Origin: Polyangiaceae bacterium
GTDB lineage: Bacteria; Myxococcota_A; Polyangia; Polyangiales; Polyangiaceae
Assembly (NCBI GenBank): GCA_025934595.1
Contig: JAICXU010000002.1
Location: 1 to 36,742 of the forward strand
Direction of reading: 5' to 3'
Length of the DNA: 36,742 nucleotides
The position numbers were made by a program, and so were the translations under genes. This document shows positions 1 through 7,137 of the stretch, in pieces (the first letter of the stretch is position 1; every line of letters starts with the position of its first letter). The notes beneath the pieces were generated by a model. It was not told the origin of the DNA. It searched no databases and saw only the letters and a list, made by a program, of their open reading frames with translations.

Positions 1-2
1 CG

Positions 3-359
3 CCGACGATCGTGCTCGAGAAAGGCGAGCCCATCTTGGCGGTGGGAGGCTCCGGCGGCATGCGCATCGCATACAACGTCACGCAGACCACGCTCGCGAG
101 GCTTCTTTTTCACATGGATCCGAGCGCGTGCGTGAGCTCACCGCGCATCGCCATCGACGGATCCGGCGCGAGCGTGTTCCTCGAACCGGAATTTTCGGAA
201 GACGTGCGCTCCGGTCTCAAAGCACGCGGCGAAGACGTGAAGGACGAAAAATTTCTCGAGACCGGCGTGCAAATGGTCGCGTGGGATCGCACGGCGACGG
301 GCACGCATCTCTCGGCTGCCGCGGATCCGCGCAAGGTCGGCTTCGCCGTCGCGCAGTAA
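3..359 (+). CDS. ggt: Gamma-glutamyltransferase, C-terminal part (cut by window edge)
   Basis: Only the last ~118 residues are present; the reading frame is open from base 3 and the start lies outside the window. The stretch PTIVLEKGEPILAVGGSGG resembles the small-subunit region of gamma-glutamyltranspeptidases, where a Pro-Thr-Ile/Val segment is followed by a Gly-Gly-Ser-Gly-Gly loop near the active site. Known family role: an N-terminal-nucleophile enzyme that cleaves gamma-glutamyl bonds of glutathione and transfers the glutamyl group, usually in the periplasm. The autocatalytic Thr and the signal peptide cannot be seen. The gene is convergent with the anti-sigma gene, 8 bases away. The family call is fairly safe; substrate cannot be inferred from this fragment. 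Confidence 0.85.
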   Translation, partial: PTIVLEKGEPILAVGGSGGMRIAYNVTQTTLARLLFHMDPSACVSSPRIAIDGSGASVFLEPEFSEDVRSGLKARGEDVKDEKFLETGVQMVAWDRTATGTHLSAAADPRKVGFAVAQ

Positions 360-367
360 CGCGTTCT

Positions 368-1219
368 CTAATGTTCTTCGGCGAGCGCGGCGAGCTCCGC
401 GTTCTTGTCGGTGTCGAGATCGCTCGCCACCGCATAGCCCACGTTTTGCCCTTGGGCGACCGCGAGCGTGTACCCCGATGACTGCGCGACTTGCACTTCC
501 GCCGTGCCCACCGAGCGCGGCTTCAAGCCATCTTCGTGCACCTGAATGCGATGCGGGTCGTACACGAGAATGCTGACGCGACGAACTTCGGTGCCGTTCG
601 TGATCTCGTACTGCAAGACCGCCGCACGCTCTTGGCGAATCGGAATCATGCGACCGCCGACGAGCCGCGCGCCGGAGCGTTTCTCGAAGCTCACCGGACG
701 AACCGGCACGCCGACGTAACGCTCGAAATCGCGAACGTCTTTCGGATCCGTGCGCTCGGGCGGAAGCGGATGCGAGTGCTCTTCGACGAGATCGTCGAGG
801 TCGAAATCTGCGCCTGCGGAGACCGCGGCCGTCGATGTCGTGCGGCCGATCGGGCCGCGTGCTGCCGCTCCCCACACCATCGCGAGAGCCGCTGCGCTCG
901 CGAGCGGAACGGCGGTGCGCCATGACCACGACTTTTGATCGCGCGCGTGGGCTTTCAACGTTTCGCGTTTGTCTTCGTGCACCGCTGCCGCGATCATCGC
1001 GCCGGAAATTCGCGCTCGCAGCGCGTCGGATGCAGGTGCGGATGCCGCTCCCACGCTTCGCTTCAGCGACGTGCGGATGGCTCGATCGAGCTCGATGCGC
1101 TCGCCGCACGTCTCGCAACGCGACACGTGCTCGTCGACGTCCAGCACGCTCGAAGGCTCGAGCTCACCGTCGACGTACGCACCGAGAAGGTGCGTGTATT
1201 TGCGACACGGGTCGGTCAT
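368..1219 (-). CDS. Membrane-anchored zinc-finger anti-sigma factor
   Basis: 283 aa. The N-terminus is a ZAS/zf-HC2 domain with all four zinc ligands: Cys5, His31, Cys35 and Cys38 (C-x25-H-x3-C-x2-C), surrounding a YVDGELEPS segment typical of the family. A single hydrophobic stretch at about residues 100-118 (AVPLASAAALAMVWGAA) is a likely membrane helix, followed by ~165 residues that would be extracytoplasmic; I do not recognise that domain. The start ATG overlaps the stop of the sigma gene by four bases (ATGA), so the pair is co-translated. Inferred role: holds the ECF sigma factor inactive until a signal releases it. The ligand set is shared by zf-HC2 proteins in general and by the redox switch RsrA. 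RsrA itself is a short soluble protein, so the long membrane and outer part is a difference. Confidence 0.88.
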   Translation of the reverse strand: MTDPCRKYTHLLGAYVDGELEPSSVLDVDEHVSRCETCGERIELDRAIRTSLKRSVGAASAPASDALRARISGAMIAAAVHEDKRETLKAHARDQKSWSWRTAVPLASAAALAMVWGAAARGPIGRTTSTAAVSAGADFDLDDLVEEHSHPLPPERTDPKDVRDFERYVGVPVRPVSFEKRSGARLVGGRMIPIRQERAAVLQYEITNGTEVRRVSILVYDPHRIQVHEDGLKPRSVGTAEVQVAQSSGYTLAVAQGQNVGYAVASDLDTDKNAELAALAEEH

Positions 1220-1902
1220 GCCGCTCCTCGTTTGCGTGCGCGGAACGCGGCCAAGTCGGCGGGCGCGTTCTTCTCTCCGTCCTTCTGGTTCTTTTGGCCA
1301 ACATCGTCTTCGCCCTTCACGATGCCGAGCGAAACCGCGTGCGAATAAAGCGCGCGCTGCAAAAGCTTTCGGCCACGATGGAGGCGGCTCATCACGGTGC
1401 CGATCGGGCAGTGCATGATGTCGGCGATCTCTTCGTATGAAAATTCTTCGACGTCGCAGAGGATGACGGCGAGGCGGAACTCCGCGGGAAGCGCATCGAG
1501 CGCAGCGCGAACCTCGCCCTCCACGATCGGCATCAGCGCGAGCTGCTCGGGATCACGAAGCTGGCGCATCGTCGACGCGCTCACCCAACCATCCGCCAGC
1601 GGATCGGCGTCCGGCCCGTCGAAGATCGCGCGCTCGAGACCGCCGCGGCGATACTTGTTGATGAACGTGTTCGTGAGAATCCGGAACATCCACGCTTTGA
1701 GGTTCGTGCCGGGTTGGAACTGATCGCGCGCGCGGATGGCTTTGACCATGCTGTCTTGCACGAGGTCTTCGGCTTCCGTCGGGTTGCGCGTGAGACGGCA
1801 CGCGACGGCATACATGGCGTCGAGGTGAGACAACGCTTCGGTCACGAACGCGTCGGTTTCCTTGTTTTTCTCGCCGGGTGCAGCAGCGCGGAACATCGCC
1901 AT
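1216..1902 (-). CDS. ECF RNA polymerase sigma factor (SigR/RpoE-like)
   Basis: 228 aa. Region 2 lies at about residues 25-87 (TEAEDLVQDSMVKAI, then LKAWMFRILTNTFINKYRR) and region 4 at about 130-190 (LPAEFRLAVILCDVEEFSY, then PIGTVMSRLHRGRKLL). The region 4 recognition helix closely resembles the SigR group of actinobacterial thiol-stress sigma factors. The C-terminal ~35 residues are charged and look disordered. Its stop overlaps the start of the anti-sigma gene by four bases. A GGAAT-N18-GTT promoter sits 24 bases upstream, suggesting autoregulation. The start chosen is the ATG at 1902; an ATG two codons later is an alternative. Known family role: redirects RNA polymerase to a small stress regulon. 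A redox signal is an inference from promoter type and zinc-finger partner. Confidence 0.93.
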   Translation of the reverse strand: MAMFRAAAPGEKNKETDAFVTEALSHLDAMYAVACRLTRNPTEAEDLVQDSMVKAIRARDQFQPGTNLKAWMFRILTNTFINKYRRGGLERAIFDGPDADPLADGWVSASTMRQLRDPEQLALMPIVEGEVRAALDALPAEFRLAVILCDVEEFSYEEIADIMHCPIGTVMSRLHRGRKLLQRALYSHAVSLGIVKGEDDVGQKNQKDGEKNAPADLAAFRARKRGAA

Positions 1903-1925
1903 GAGCGTCGCCTTTCAATGTAGCC

Positions 1926-1951
1926 AACCCAGGCTAAGCGCGCTCTATTCC
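1926..1951 (-). promoter_or_regulatory. SigR-type ECF promoter before the sigma/anti-sigma operon
   Basis: On the minus strand GGAAT (1951-1947) is followed by exactly 18 bases and then GTT (1928-1926). This matches the published SigR promoter consensus GGAAT-N18-GTT. It ends 23 bases before the ATG of the sigma gene, which itself looks SigR-like. The coincidence of promoter type, position and gene makes autoregulation likely. No transcript start has been measured. Confidence 0.6.
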
Positions 1952-1982
1952 GCCGAACGAAGCGATATTTCGGCGTTTTTTT
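1951..1982. promoter_or_regulatory. Dyad plus A/T tract abutting the sigma promoter
   Basis: A perfect 7-bp inverted repeat (CGCCGAA at 1951-1957, TTCGGCG at 1969-1975, 11-base loop) is followed on the plus strand by seven Ts (1976-1982). In plus orientation it has the shape of an intrinsic terminator, but no plus-strand gene lies upstream that needs one. Seen from the minus strand it is a dyad touching the -35 element with an A7 tract beyond, so it could be an operator or UP-like element. Function is open. Confidence 0.3.
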
Positions 1983-2050
1983 GGGGAAAACGCTGCCAAA
2001 ACGACAAAAAAACTGAACGGCCGAGCAGCCCGAGGTCGCGGTGGGCGTCG

Positions 2051-2647
2051 CTAGGGCTTTTGGTTCGACGCCTTCAGTTTTTTCTCGAGCTCCTCGATGC
2101 GCGCCGAGAGCCGCTTCACTTCGTTCTGCAAATTCTGGAGGGGGCTCAAGAGGGCCGCTTTGACGCGTTCGTCGATCTTGTGCTGCCAGTCCTCGAGCGT
2201 TTCTTTCGCGCTGTCGACGAGCTTCGTCCGCGGTGCCGCGGCGGCTGCATCCTCCGGCTTGTCGGCCGCCTTTTCGTCTTTCGATCCCGGAAGCGTTCCT
2301 GGGATCAAGCGGCCGATCGGACCTTCGCGCAAATCGGAGAGCACTTTTTCGGTGCGCTGATGGAGCAGCTCTTTCAAGGTCTGCAGCGGCACGCTGCGCG
2401 AATGCGCCTTTTGCTCTTCGTAGATGATCTGCGCGAGCGTGACCTCGGTGAGATCTTGCTTCGAGTTGTTGTCGATGATCTGTACCTCTTCACCGTTTCG
2501 CACCATCTCCGCGATTTGTAGAAGCGTGACGTAGCGACTGTCTTTCGTGTCGTAAAGCTTGCGGTTCGAGTACCGCTTCACGATGCGACGCGGGCGATCG
2601 TCGGCAGGTGTTTCCGGTCCGCCGGACGATTGAGGCTTCGGATCCAT
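2051..2647 (-). CDS. phaR: Polyhydroxyalkanoate synthesis regulator PhaR-like DNA-binding protein
   Basis: 198 aa from the ATG at 2647. The reading frame is open much further upstream, but that part is antisense to the ABC gene and reads as shadow. Residues ~20-65 form the PHB/PHA accumulation regulator DNA-binding domain, with the hallmark KRYSNRKLYDT followed by SRYVTLLQIAEMVRNGE and a QDLTEVTLAQIIYEE segment. The tail (~160-195) is a predicted coiled coil (NEVKRLSARIEELEKKLKA). The middle is Ala/Pro/Lys-rich. Known family role: represses phasin and related genes and senses PHA granules. No phaC, phasin or other PHA gene is in the window, so the target is unknown; some homologues in organisms without PHA probably regulate other genes. 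Divergent from the ABC ATPase, 61 bases apart. Confidence 0.85.
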   Translation of the reverse strand: MDPKPQSSGGPETPADDRPRRIVKRYSNRKLYDTKDSRYVTLLQIAEMVRNGEEVQIIDNNSKQDLTEVTLAQIIYEEQKAHSRSVPLQTLKELLHQRTEKVLSDLREGPIGRLIPGTLPGSKDEKAADKPEDAAAAAPRTKLVDSAKETLEDWQHKIDERVKAALLSPLQNLQNEVKRLSARIEELEKKLKASNQKP

Positions 2648-2708
2648 GAAGCCCAGGGTAGCCTTTATGACGCAAGGTGGCGTGACAAAAACTTTCAGCG
2701 GAGAGCTC

Positions 2709-3557
2709 ATGACGCCTCCAAGCCCGGCGGCCATTAAATCGGCAAATTCGAGCGAAAACACATCCGCGGCGCTCGAAGCAAAAGGCGTGTCGGCGGTGTA
2801 CGAGACGAGCTCGAAGCTCGCGCTCGAAGACGTGTCGCTTTCGCTCGCGCGCGGCGAGATCGTGAGCGTGCTCGGTCCGAACGGCGCGGGAAAGACGACG
2901 CTGCTGCGCGTGCTAGCGGGCGTGACGCCGCCGTCGTCGGGCGAGGTCACGCTCTTCGACGTGCCGCTCGCGTCCATGTCGCGGAGCGATGTCGCGAAAA
3001 AAATCGCAGTGGTTCGACAATCGGAGCCCACGAGCTTCGGCTTCTCCGTGCGCGACGTCGTCATGATGGGACGCGCGCCGCATCAAGGCGGATGGATGCG
3101 CGCGACGAGCGAGGACGAGAAGATCGTGGACGACGCGATCGCGCGGCTCGATCTCGGCGATCTCGCTTCGCGACCCGTCCGCGAATTGAGCGGCGGCGAA
3201 GCCAGGCGCGTCGCGATCGCGCGTGCGTTCGCGCAGACGCCCGAGATTTTACTGCTGGACGAGCCGGGTGCATTCCTCGACGTGCGCCACCAGATCTCGC
3301 TCTACGAAAGGCTCGCGCGCGAGGTCGAAGAAAACGATCTCGCATGTCTCGTCGTGATGCACGACCTGCACATGGCCGCGCAATATTCTCATCGCGTCGC
3401 GCTGCTGGATGCGGGAAAGCTCGTCGCGATCGGCTCGCCGAGCGACGTGCTCACCGAAGCGCGCGTGCGCGAGGTGTTCGGCGTCGACCTCGCGACCGGC
3501 GTGGACCCGCGATCGCAGACGCCGTATTTCGTTCCGGTGCGCGCACGCCATCCGTGA
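2709..3557 (+). CDS. ABC transporter ATP-binding protein (FecE/HmuV/BtuD-like)
   Basis: 282 aa. Walker A GPNGAGKT at residues 56-63, Q-loop VVRQSE near 101-106, signature LSGGE at 160-164, Walker B LLLDEP at 181-186, D-loop region AFLD and switch His218 (VVMHD). The sequence style, including VRDVVMMGRAPH, fits the iron-siderophore, heme or cobalamin importer ATPases. The start chosen is ATG 2709, preceded by GGAG with 5-base spacing. An in-frame ATG at 2646 would overlap the divergent phaR start and adds no conserved residues. The N-terminal ~24 residues are Ser/Ala-rich and not part of the fold. No permease or binding protein gene is adjacent, so it is either an orphan subunit or works with components elsewhere. 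Confidence 0.9.
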   Translation: MTPPSPAAIKSANSSENTSAALEAKGVSAVYETSSKLALEDVSLSLARGEIVSVLGPNGAGKTTLLRVLAGVTPPSSGEVTLFDVPLASMSRSDVAKKIAVVRQSEPTSFGFSVRDVVMMGRAPHQGGWMRATSEDEKIVDDAIARLDLGDLASRPVRELSGGEARRVAIARAFAQTPEILLLDEPGAFLDVRHQISLYERLAREVEENDLACLVVMHDLHMAAQYSHRVALLDAGKLVAIGSPSDVLTEARVREVFGVDLATGVDPRSQTPYFVPVRARHP

Positions 3558-3583
3558 TGGGTCACGCAAGCGCGACGTGACGC

Positions 3584-4099
3584 TCACGCGTGAAACGTCA
3601 TGCACGTGTGCAGGGATTTTTTCGCGCGATGAAGGAGCACCGCGACGTGCTCGCGTGAAATTCCAAGAGCGGTCGCCACGTCTTCGCCGGGGCGCTCTTC
3701 GAGCATGCGGAGCGTGACGACGGCGCGTTGCACCGTGCACAGCTCCTGAACGCATGCCTGCAGGCGCACGTGCTCTTCGGCGCGCATCAAGAGCTCGTCG
3801 GCGAGCGCATCCTCCTCGGCATGCGCGGTGTCGTCCGCGATCTCGAGGTGAGGTCGCGCGCGATAGTGACGGCGCCGGCGATTTCGCGCCGCGTTCTTGA
3901 CGATCCCGGCGAGGAACGCCGGCCACTCTTCGGTCGCCGGCAACGCGCTCTTCTTGTCGAGATCCAAAAACGTGCAGAGCGCCTCTTGCACACAATCGAC
4001 CGCGTCTTCCGCGCTCGCACCTTCGGCGCGCGCGATCGCAGCGAGGCGTCCGCGCTCGTTTTGGGCCAAATCCCCCAGATTTTCGATGCTCGCGCGCAT
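3584..4099 (-). CDS. Small ECF-type sigma factor, no adjacent anti-sigma gene
   Basis: 171 aa. Residues ~25-80 look like a sigma region 2 (ASAEDAVDCVQEALCTFLDL, then WPAFLAGIVKNAARNRRRR). Residues ~115-165 look like region 4 (LCTVQRAVVTLRMLEERPGE, ALGISREHVAVLLHRAKKSL). The linker is acidic (ADDTAHAEEDALADE). The helix-turn-helix at the C-terminus is well formed. It is divergent from the thioredoxin gene, with 111 bases between. Neither neighbour is an anti-sigma gene, so control may be transcriptional or by a distant partner. Region 2 is shorter and less canonical than in the other sigma factor of this window; a more general sigma-70-like regulator is possible. Confidence 0.78.
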   Translation of the reverse strand: MRASIENLGDLAQNERGRLAAIARAEGASAEDAVDCVQEALCTFLDLDKKSALPATEEWPAFLAGIVKNAARNRRRRHYRARPHLEIADDTAHAEEDALADELLMRAEEHVRLQACVQELCTVQRAVVTLRMLEERPGEDVATALGISREHVAVLLHRAKKSLHTCMTFHA

Positions 4100-4174
4100 C
4101 TCTCTCGATCACAGGTTTCGTCGCAGCCGCACATTACGCAACTCGGAGAATTTTTTTCTTCGTCATGCGCACGA

Positions 4175-4194
4175 CCGTCGAGACCTTTCGACGG
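4175..4194 (+). promoter_or_regulatory. Inverted repeat in the thioredoxin leader
   Basis: CCGTCGA (4175-4181) and TCGACGG (4188-4194) form a perfect 7-bp stem with a 6-base loop. It ends just before the AAGGAG Shine-Dalgarno (4197-4202) of the thioredoxin gene. As RNA it could affect ribosome access; as DNA it could be an operator for one of the divergent genes. There is no U-run, so it is not an intrinsic terminator. Confidence 0.3.
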
Positions 4195-4210
4195 CGAAGG
4201 AGAAAAGATC

Positions 4211-4528
4211 ATGGCGAAAGGACTTCTCGAGCTCGACGAAACGAATTTCGAAGGCGAGGTGCTAGGGGCAGACGTGCCGGTCATCGTGGAGTTCGGCGCG
4301 ACGTGGTGCGGGCCATGCCGCGCGCTCGAGCCGATGCTGGAGCGGCTCGCGCAAAAGTGGGGCAGCGCGCGAAAATTCGCGACCGTCAACGTGGACGATT
4401 CACCCGCGATCGCGACGCGGTACGGAGTGCGCGGAACGCCGACGCTCGTGGTGTTCGCGCGCGGAAACGAGGTCGCGCGTCAAATCGGTCTCACGAACGA
4501 AGCCAAAATCGCGGCGATGATCGAGTGA
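4211..4528 (+). CDS. trxA: Thioredoxin
   Basis: 105 aa, the usual thioredoxin length. The active site is ATWCGPCRALEPML, with redox cysteines at 33 and 36, preceded by VPVIVEFGA and followed by the NVDDSPAIATRYGVRGTPT segment holding the cis-proline. There is no signal peptide, so it is cytoplasmic. A strong Shine-Dalgarno (AAGGAG) lies 8 bases before the ATG. Known role: reduces protein disulfides using thioredoxin reductase. It follows a 7-bp hairpin and is divergent from a small ECF sigma gene. No SigR-type promoter was found upstream although thioredoxins are typical SigR targets. Which thioredoxin paralogue this is cannot be told, so the symbol is generic. Confidence 0.92.
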   Translation: MAKGLLELDETNFEGEVLGADVPVIVEFGATWCGPCRALEPMLERLAQKWGSARKFATVNVDDSPAIATRYGVRGTPTLVVFARGNEVARQIGLTNEAKIAAMIE

Positions 4529-4546
4529 AGCCCTGCGTGCTTGCGT

Positions 4547-7135
4547 TCAATCGAGCAACACGTCGAGATCGGAGACGTGGCGCGGATTCAGCTTCTCGAA
4601 GTCGCGCTGATTGATGCGGCGGTAGCGCCATGTTGCTCCAGACAGCGTTGTCGCGTTTTCGCACCAGATCGTTGCCGCGCGATCCTTCTGGGCGACCTCC
4701 GCGCCGACGTAGCCCTTCGTTTCGAGAAGGAGCATCGTGCCGTCGTCGGAGCGCGCGACCCAGTCAGGGTGATAGAGTCGAAGGTTGCCGGCGTCATCCA
4801 GGTATTCGATCGAAAATCCGAAACGCATCGGAAGCTTCGCGAAGGCCGTGACATCGGGCGCTGAGTCGAGAAAACCGGCGAACGCGACTTCATACGGATT
4901 GTCGCAAGCGACGAGGTTGAAAACCGTGTGTTTCGATTCGCAGACGGATTGCGACCATGGAAATGGTGCGCACGTGGACAGCATGCGCGGTGGCGCAAGA
5001 ATGCGGGGCTCGGCGTCGGCGATTGCGACCGCGCGCAGCGCCTTCGCGAACGTGCGCACCGTGAGCTGTCCGACGATTCGAGCGGCGATTTCGCGCACGG
5101 TCGTTCGGTCGTCCAAATCGACGCTGCGCCCGAAGATGCGATGCTCGAGGAAGTCGCGGACCTTGGGAGCGATGGCTGCGAACTGGGAGGGCAACTTCAC
5201 CTCTTCGGCGATGCGGCGCGCGTAAAACCCGATTACTTCTTGCGCCGTTTGCGGCTCGGGAATCGCATACTGGCGTTCCAGCTCCTTGGCATCCGTGACG
5301 ACGTCATAGCCCTCGTACGTGAAGGTCTTCTCGCCGCTCTCTCCCTGTCGGATCTTCAGCGGGGGCAGGTCGAACGCCATCACATCGAGCGCCGCAATTT
5401 CTTCTGCGAGCGATTTCTTTCGGATAAGCACCGGCGACAGGATCGGAACGCCGAGATCGCGCTCTCCTCGCGCGGCAAGCGGTGCAATCGTCAGGATTTG
5501 CAGACGGTCTTTCTTGGGGTCGAACGTATCGAGCTTGATTTCCTCGATCCTCTCGAGGTCGTCGACGAACTCGAGAAACTTCTCGTTGCCGATGATGTCG
5601 ACGCGCTCGCGATAACCCGAGGTAGGGCCGCGGAACATGAGTCTCAACCCGCGACCGATTGCCTGCTCTGGAAGGATATTTGCGCGGGCAGTGAATGGTC
5701 GCAGACCCACGACGACAGTCACATTTTGAACGTCCCAACCTTCGCGTAGCATGAGAACCGATACGATCGCGCCGACCTCACTCGTATCGCCGTCTACGTC
5801 GCGAGCGAGATGACGCGCTACCTCCAGATCCTTCTGCGTGATCTCGCCGGATGCATTGGTATGAATGACCAACGTCCTATTTCCGCCGAGCTCCGTGGGG
5901 TACTTCGTGCGCAGCCACGAGGCGACGTCGTCGGCGTCGTCGGTGCTTGCGAGCATGACGAACAGGACTGGCCTTTTGCCGGTCGCGCGGAGCTGCTCGA
6001 CGTACTCCTTCCATCGTTCGACGCCCGCGATTAGATATCCCTCATAACGGATCGAGGCGTGCTCGGAGTTGACCTCGTCGAAACGTGCAAGGCCGCGCAT
6101 CGGCCTTTTTACGATTTGATCGACGATGGCCTGCTTCAATGGATAGTCGGAAACGATCCACGGGAAGAGCGTGCCGGTCTTGAGGAAGCGTGGCGTCGCC
6201 GAAAAATCGAGCTGCATGTTGAGCGCGGTGCTCTCGTGAAGTCTCGCAATGACGTTGTTCCACTCGCCATCCTGGTCGTGCGTGTGATGAGCCTCGTCGT
6301 TGAGCACCATCAAGAGGCCATCTCGTAACCCGATGCGTTCCCGAAAGTCGGTCAAATCGAGCTTCTTTGTCGGCGGTCGGGGGCCAAGCACGCCGGTCAT
6401 GGCGTCGGGCTCTTCGTGTGCGCCGCGCGAGTCGCGCTCGTAGAGCTGGTCGATGTTCGTGACGAACAGCGCGCCGTCCGTGTGCGCCTTCTCACCCTCG
6501 CCGCGCATCACACAATCCAGCTCCCAAAAGATTTTCATGTCGCGCGGCACGATCGGATCCGCGACGAAAATGCGGCCTCCACCAAAATCCGTGGCGAGTC
6601 GCTGAAGCACGATCACATTCGGCGCGACGAGCAGGAACGTGCGCGCATACTCTTTCGCGATATTTTCCTCTTCGCGTTGCGCATTCAGGAACTGCCACGC
6701 GACGGCAAGGGCCATCACCTTCGTTTTGCCGCTGCCTGTCGCCATCTTAATGGCGTACCGAGCGAACAAGTCGGTGAAGAAGGGGACGCCGCCGACTTCG
6801 GTGGCGTACCGCTCGAGCAGTGCCGTTCTCGATCGAACGCGCTCGTACTCCCAGACGAAAATCAGCGTTTCGACGGCGACCCGCTGCGCCTCGTGATATT
6901 TGAAAATCGTTCCGTTCGCCAAACGGTGATCGCTTTCGAACCAGAATGCGAGCAGCCGCCGCGTCGTGTCGGTCGTTCCCTTATATCCGCCAGCCCGCCA
7001 AGCCCTCACGGCTTCTCGAAGGGCTGGAACGCACGGCGCCGTTCGTAATCCCGACGTGATGTCGAGGAGATTTCCGGTCCGATCCTCGGCAACGCTGCGA
7101 CGCTTGGTGGAGCGCTTTTGTTTTCGCTCGGCCAC
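4547..7135 (-). CDS. res: Type III-like restriction endonuclease subunit Res (DEAH helicase plus PD-(D/E)XK nuclease)
   Basis: 862 aa. Superfamily 2 helicase motifs in order: MATGSGKT (Walker A, ~131-138), DEAH at 280-283, SATP at 312-315 and QAIGRGLR at 491-498. Near the C-terminus YHPDWV with Asp791 and LLLETKG with Glu805/Lys807 form a PD-ExK nuclease site; the last 54 residues follow it. This is the Res arrangement: ATP-driven translocation linked to a nuclease. All key residues are intact, so it is probably active. It starts with GTG, two bases after the stop of mod, with GAGGTG in the mod tail as Shine-Dalgarno (8-base spacing), so expression depends on mod translation. Codon use looks less GC3-rich than in neighbours (by eye), consistent with acquisition by transfer. 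It is convergent with trxA, 18 bases away. Confidence 0.92.
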   Translation of the reverse strand: MAERKQKRSTKRRSVAEDRTGNLLDITSGLRTAPCVPALREAVRAWRAGGYKGTTDTTRRLLAFWFESDHRLANGTIFKYHEAQRVAVETLIFVWEYERVRSRTALLERYATEVGGVPFFTDLFARYAIKMATGSGKTKVMALAVAWQFLNAQREEENIAKEYARTFLLVAPNVIVLQRLATDFGGGRIFVADPIVPRDMKIFWELDCVMRGEGEKAHTDGALFVTNIDQLYERDSRGAHEEPDAMTGVLGPRPPTKKLDLTDFRERIGLRDGLLMVLNDEAHHTHDQDGEWNNVIARLHESTALNMQLDFSATPRFLKTGTLFPWIVSDYPLKQAIVDQIVKRPMRGLARFDEVNSEHASIRYEGYLIAGVERWKEYVEQLRATGKRPVLFVMLASTDDADDVASWLRTKYPTELGGNRTLVIHTNASGEITQKDLEVARHLARDVDGDTSEVGAIVSVLMLREGWDVQNVTVVVGLRPFTARANILPEQAIGRGLRLMFRGPTSGYRERVDIIGNEKFLEFVDDLERIEEIKLDTFDPKKDRLQILTIAPLAARGERDLGVPILSPVLIRKKSLAEEIAALDVMAFDLPPLKIRQGESGEKTFTYEGYDVVTDAKELERQYAIPEPQTAQEVIGFYARRIAEEVKLPSQFAAIAPKVRDFLEHRIFGRSVDLDDRTTVREIAARIVGQLTVRTFAKALRAVAIADAEPRILAPPRMLSTCAPFPWSQSVCESKHTVFNLVACDNPYEVAFAGFLDSAPDVTAFAKLPMRFGFSIEYLDDAGNLRLYHPDWVARSDDGTMLLLETKGYVGAEVAQKDRAATIWCENATTLSGATWRYRRINQRDFEKLNPRHVSDLDVLLD

Positions 7136-7137
7136 GT

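Noticed and set aside
1951..1982. Intrinsic terminator for a plus-strand gene
   Set aside because: Stem plus T7 has the right form, but the only plus-strand gene upstream ends at 359 with two minus genes between, so it was listed as an open regulatory element.
2011..2050. Intrinsic terminator after phaR on the minus strand
   Set aside because: A T-rich run follows, but the GC-rich segment in front (CGGGCTGCTCGGCCG) is a direct-repeat arrangement and gives only a 3-4-bp stem.
4100..4210. SigR-type promoter before the thioredoxin gene
   Set aside because: No GGAAT-N18-GTT or close variant was found; only GGAGAA followed by a T tract, which does not fit the spacing.
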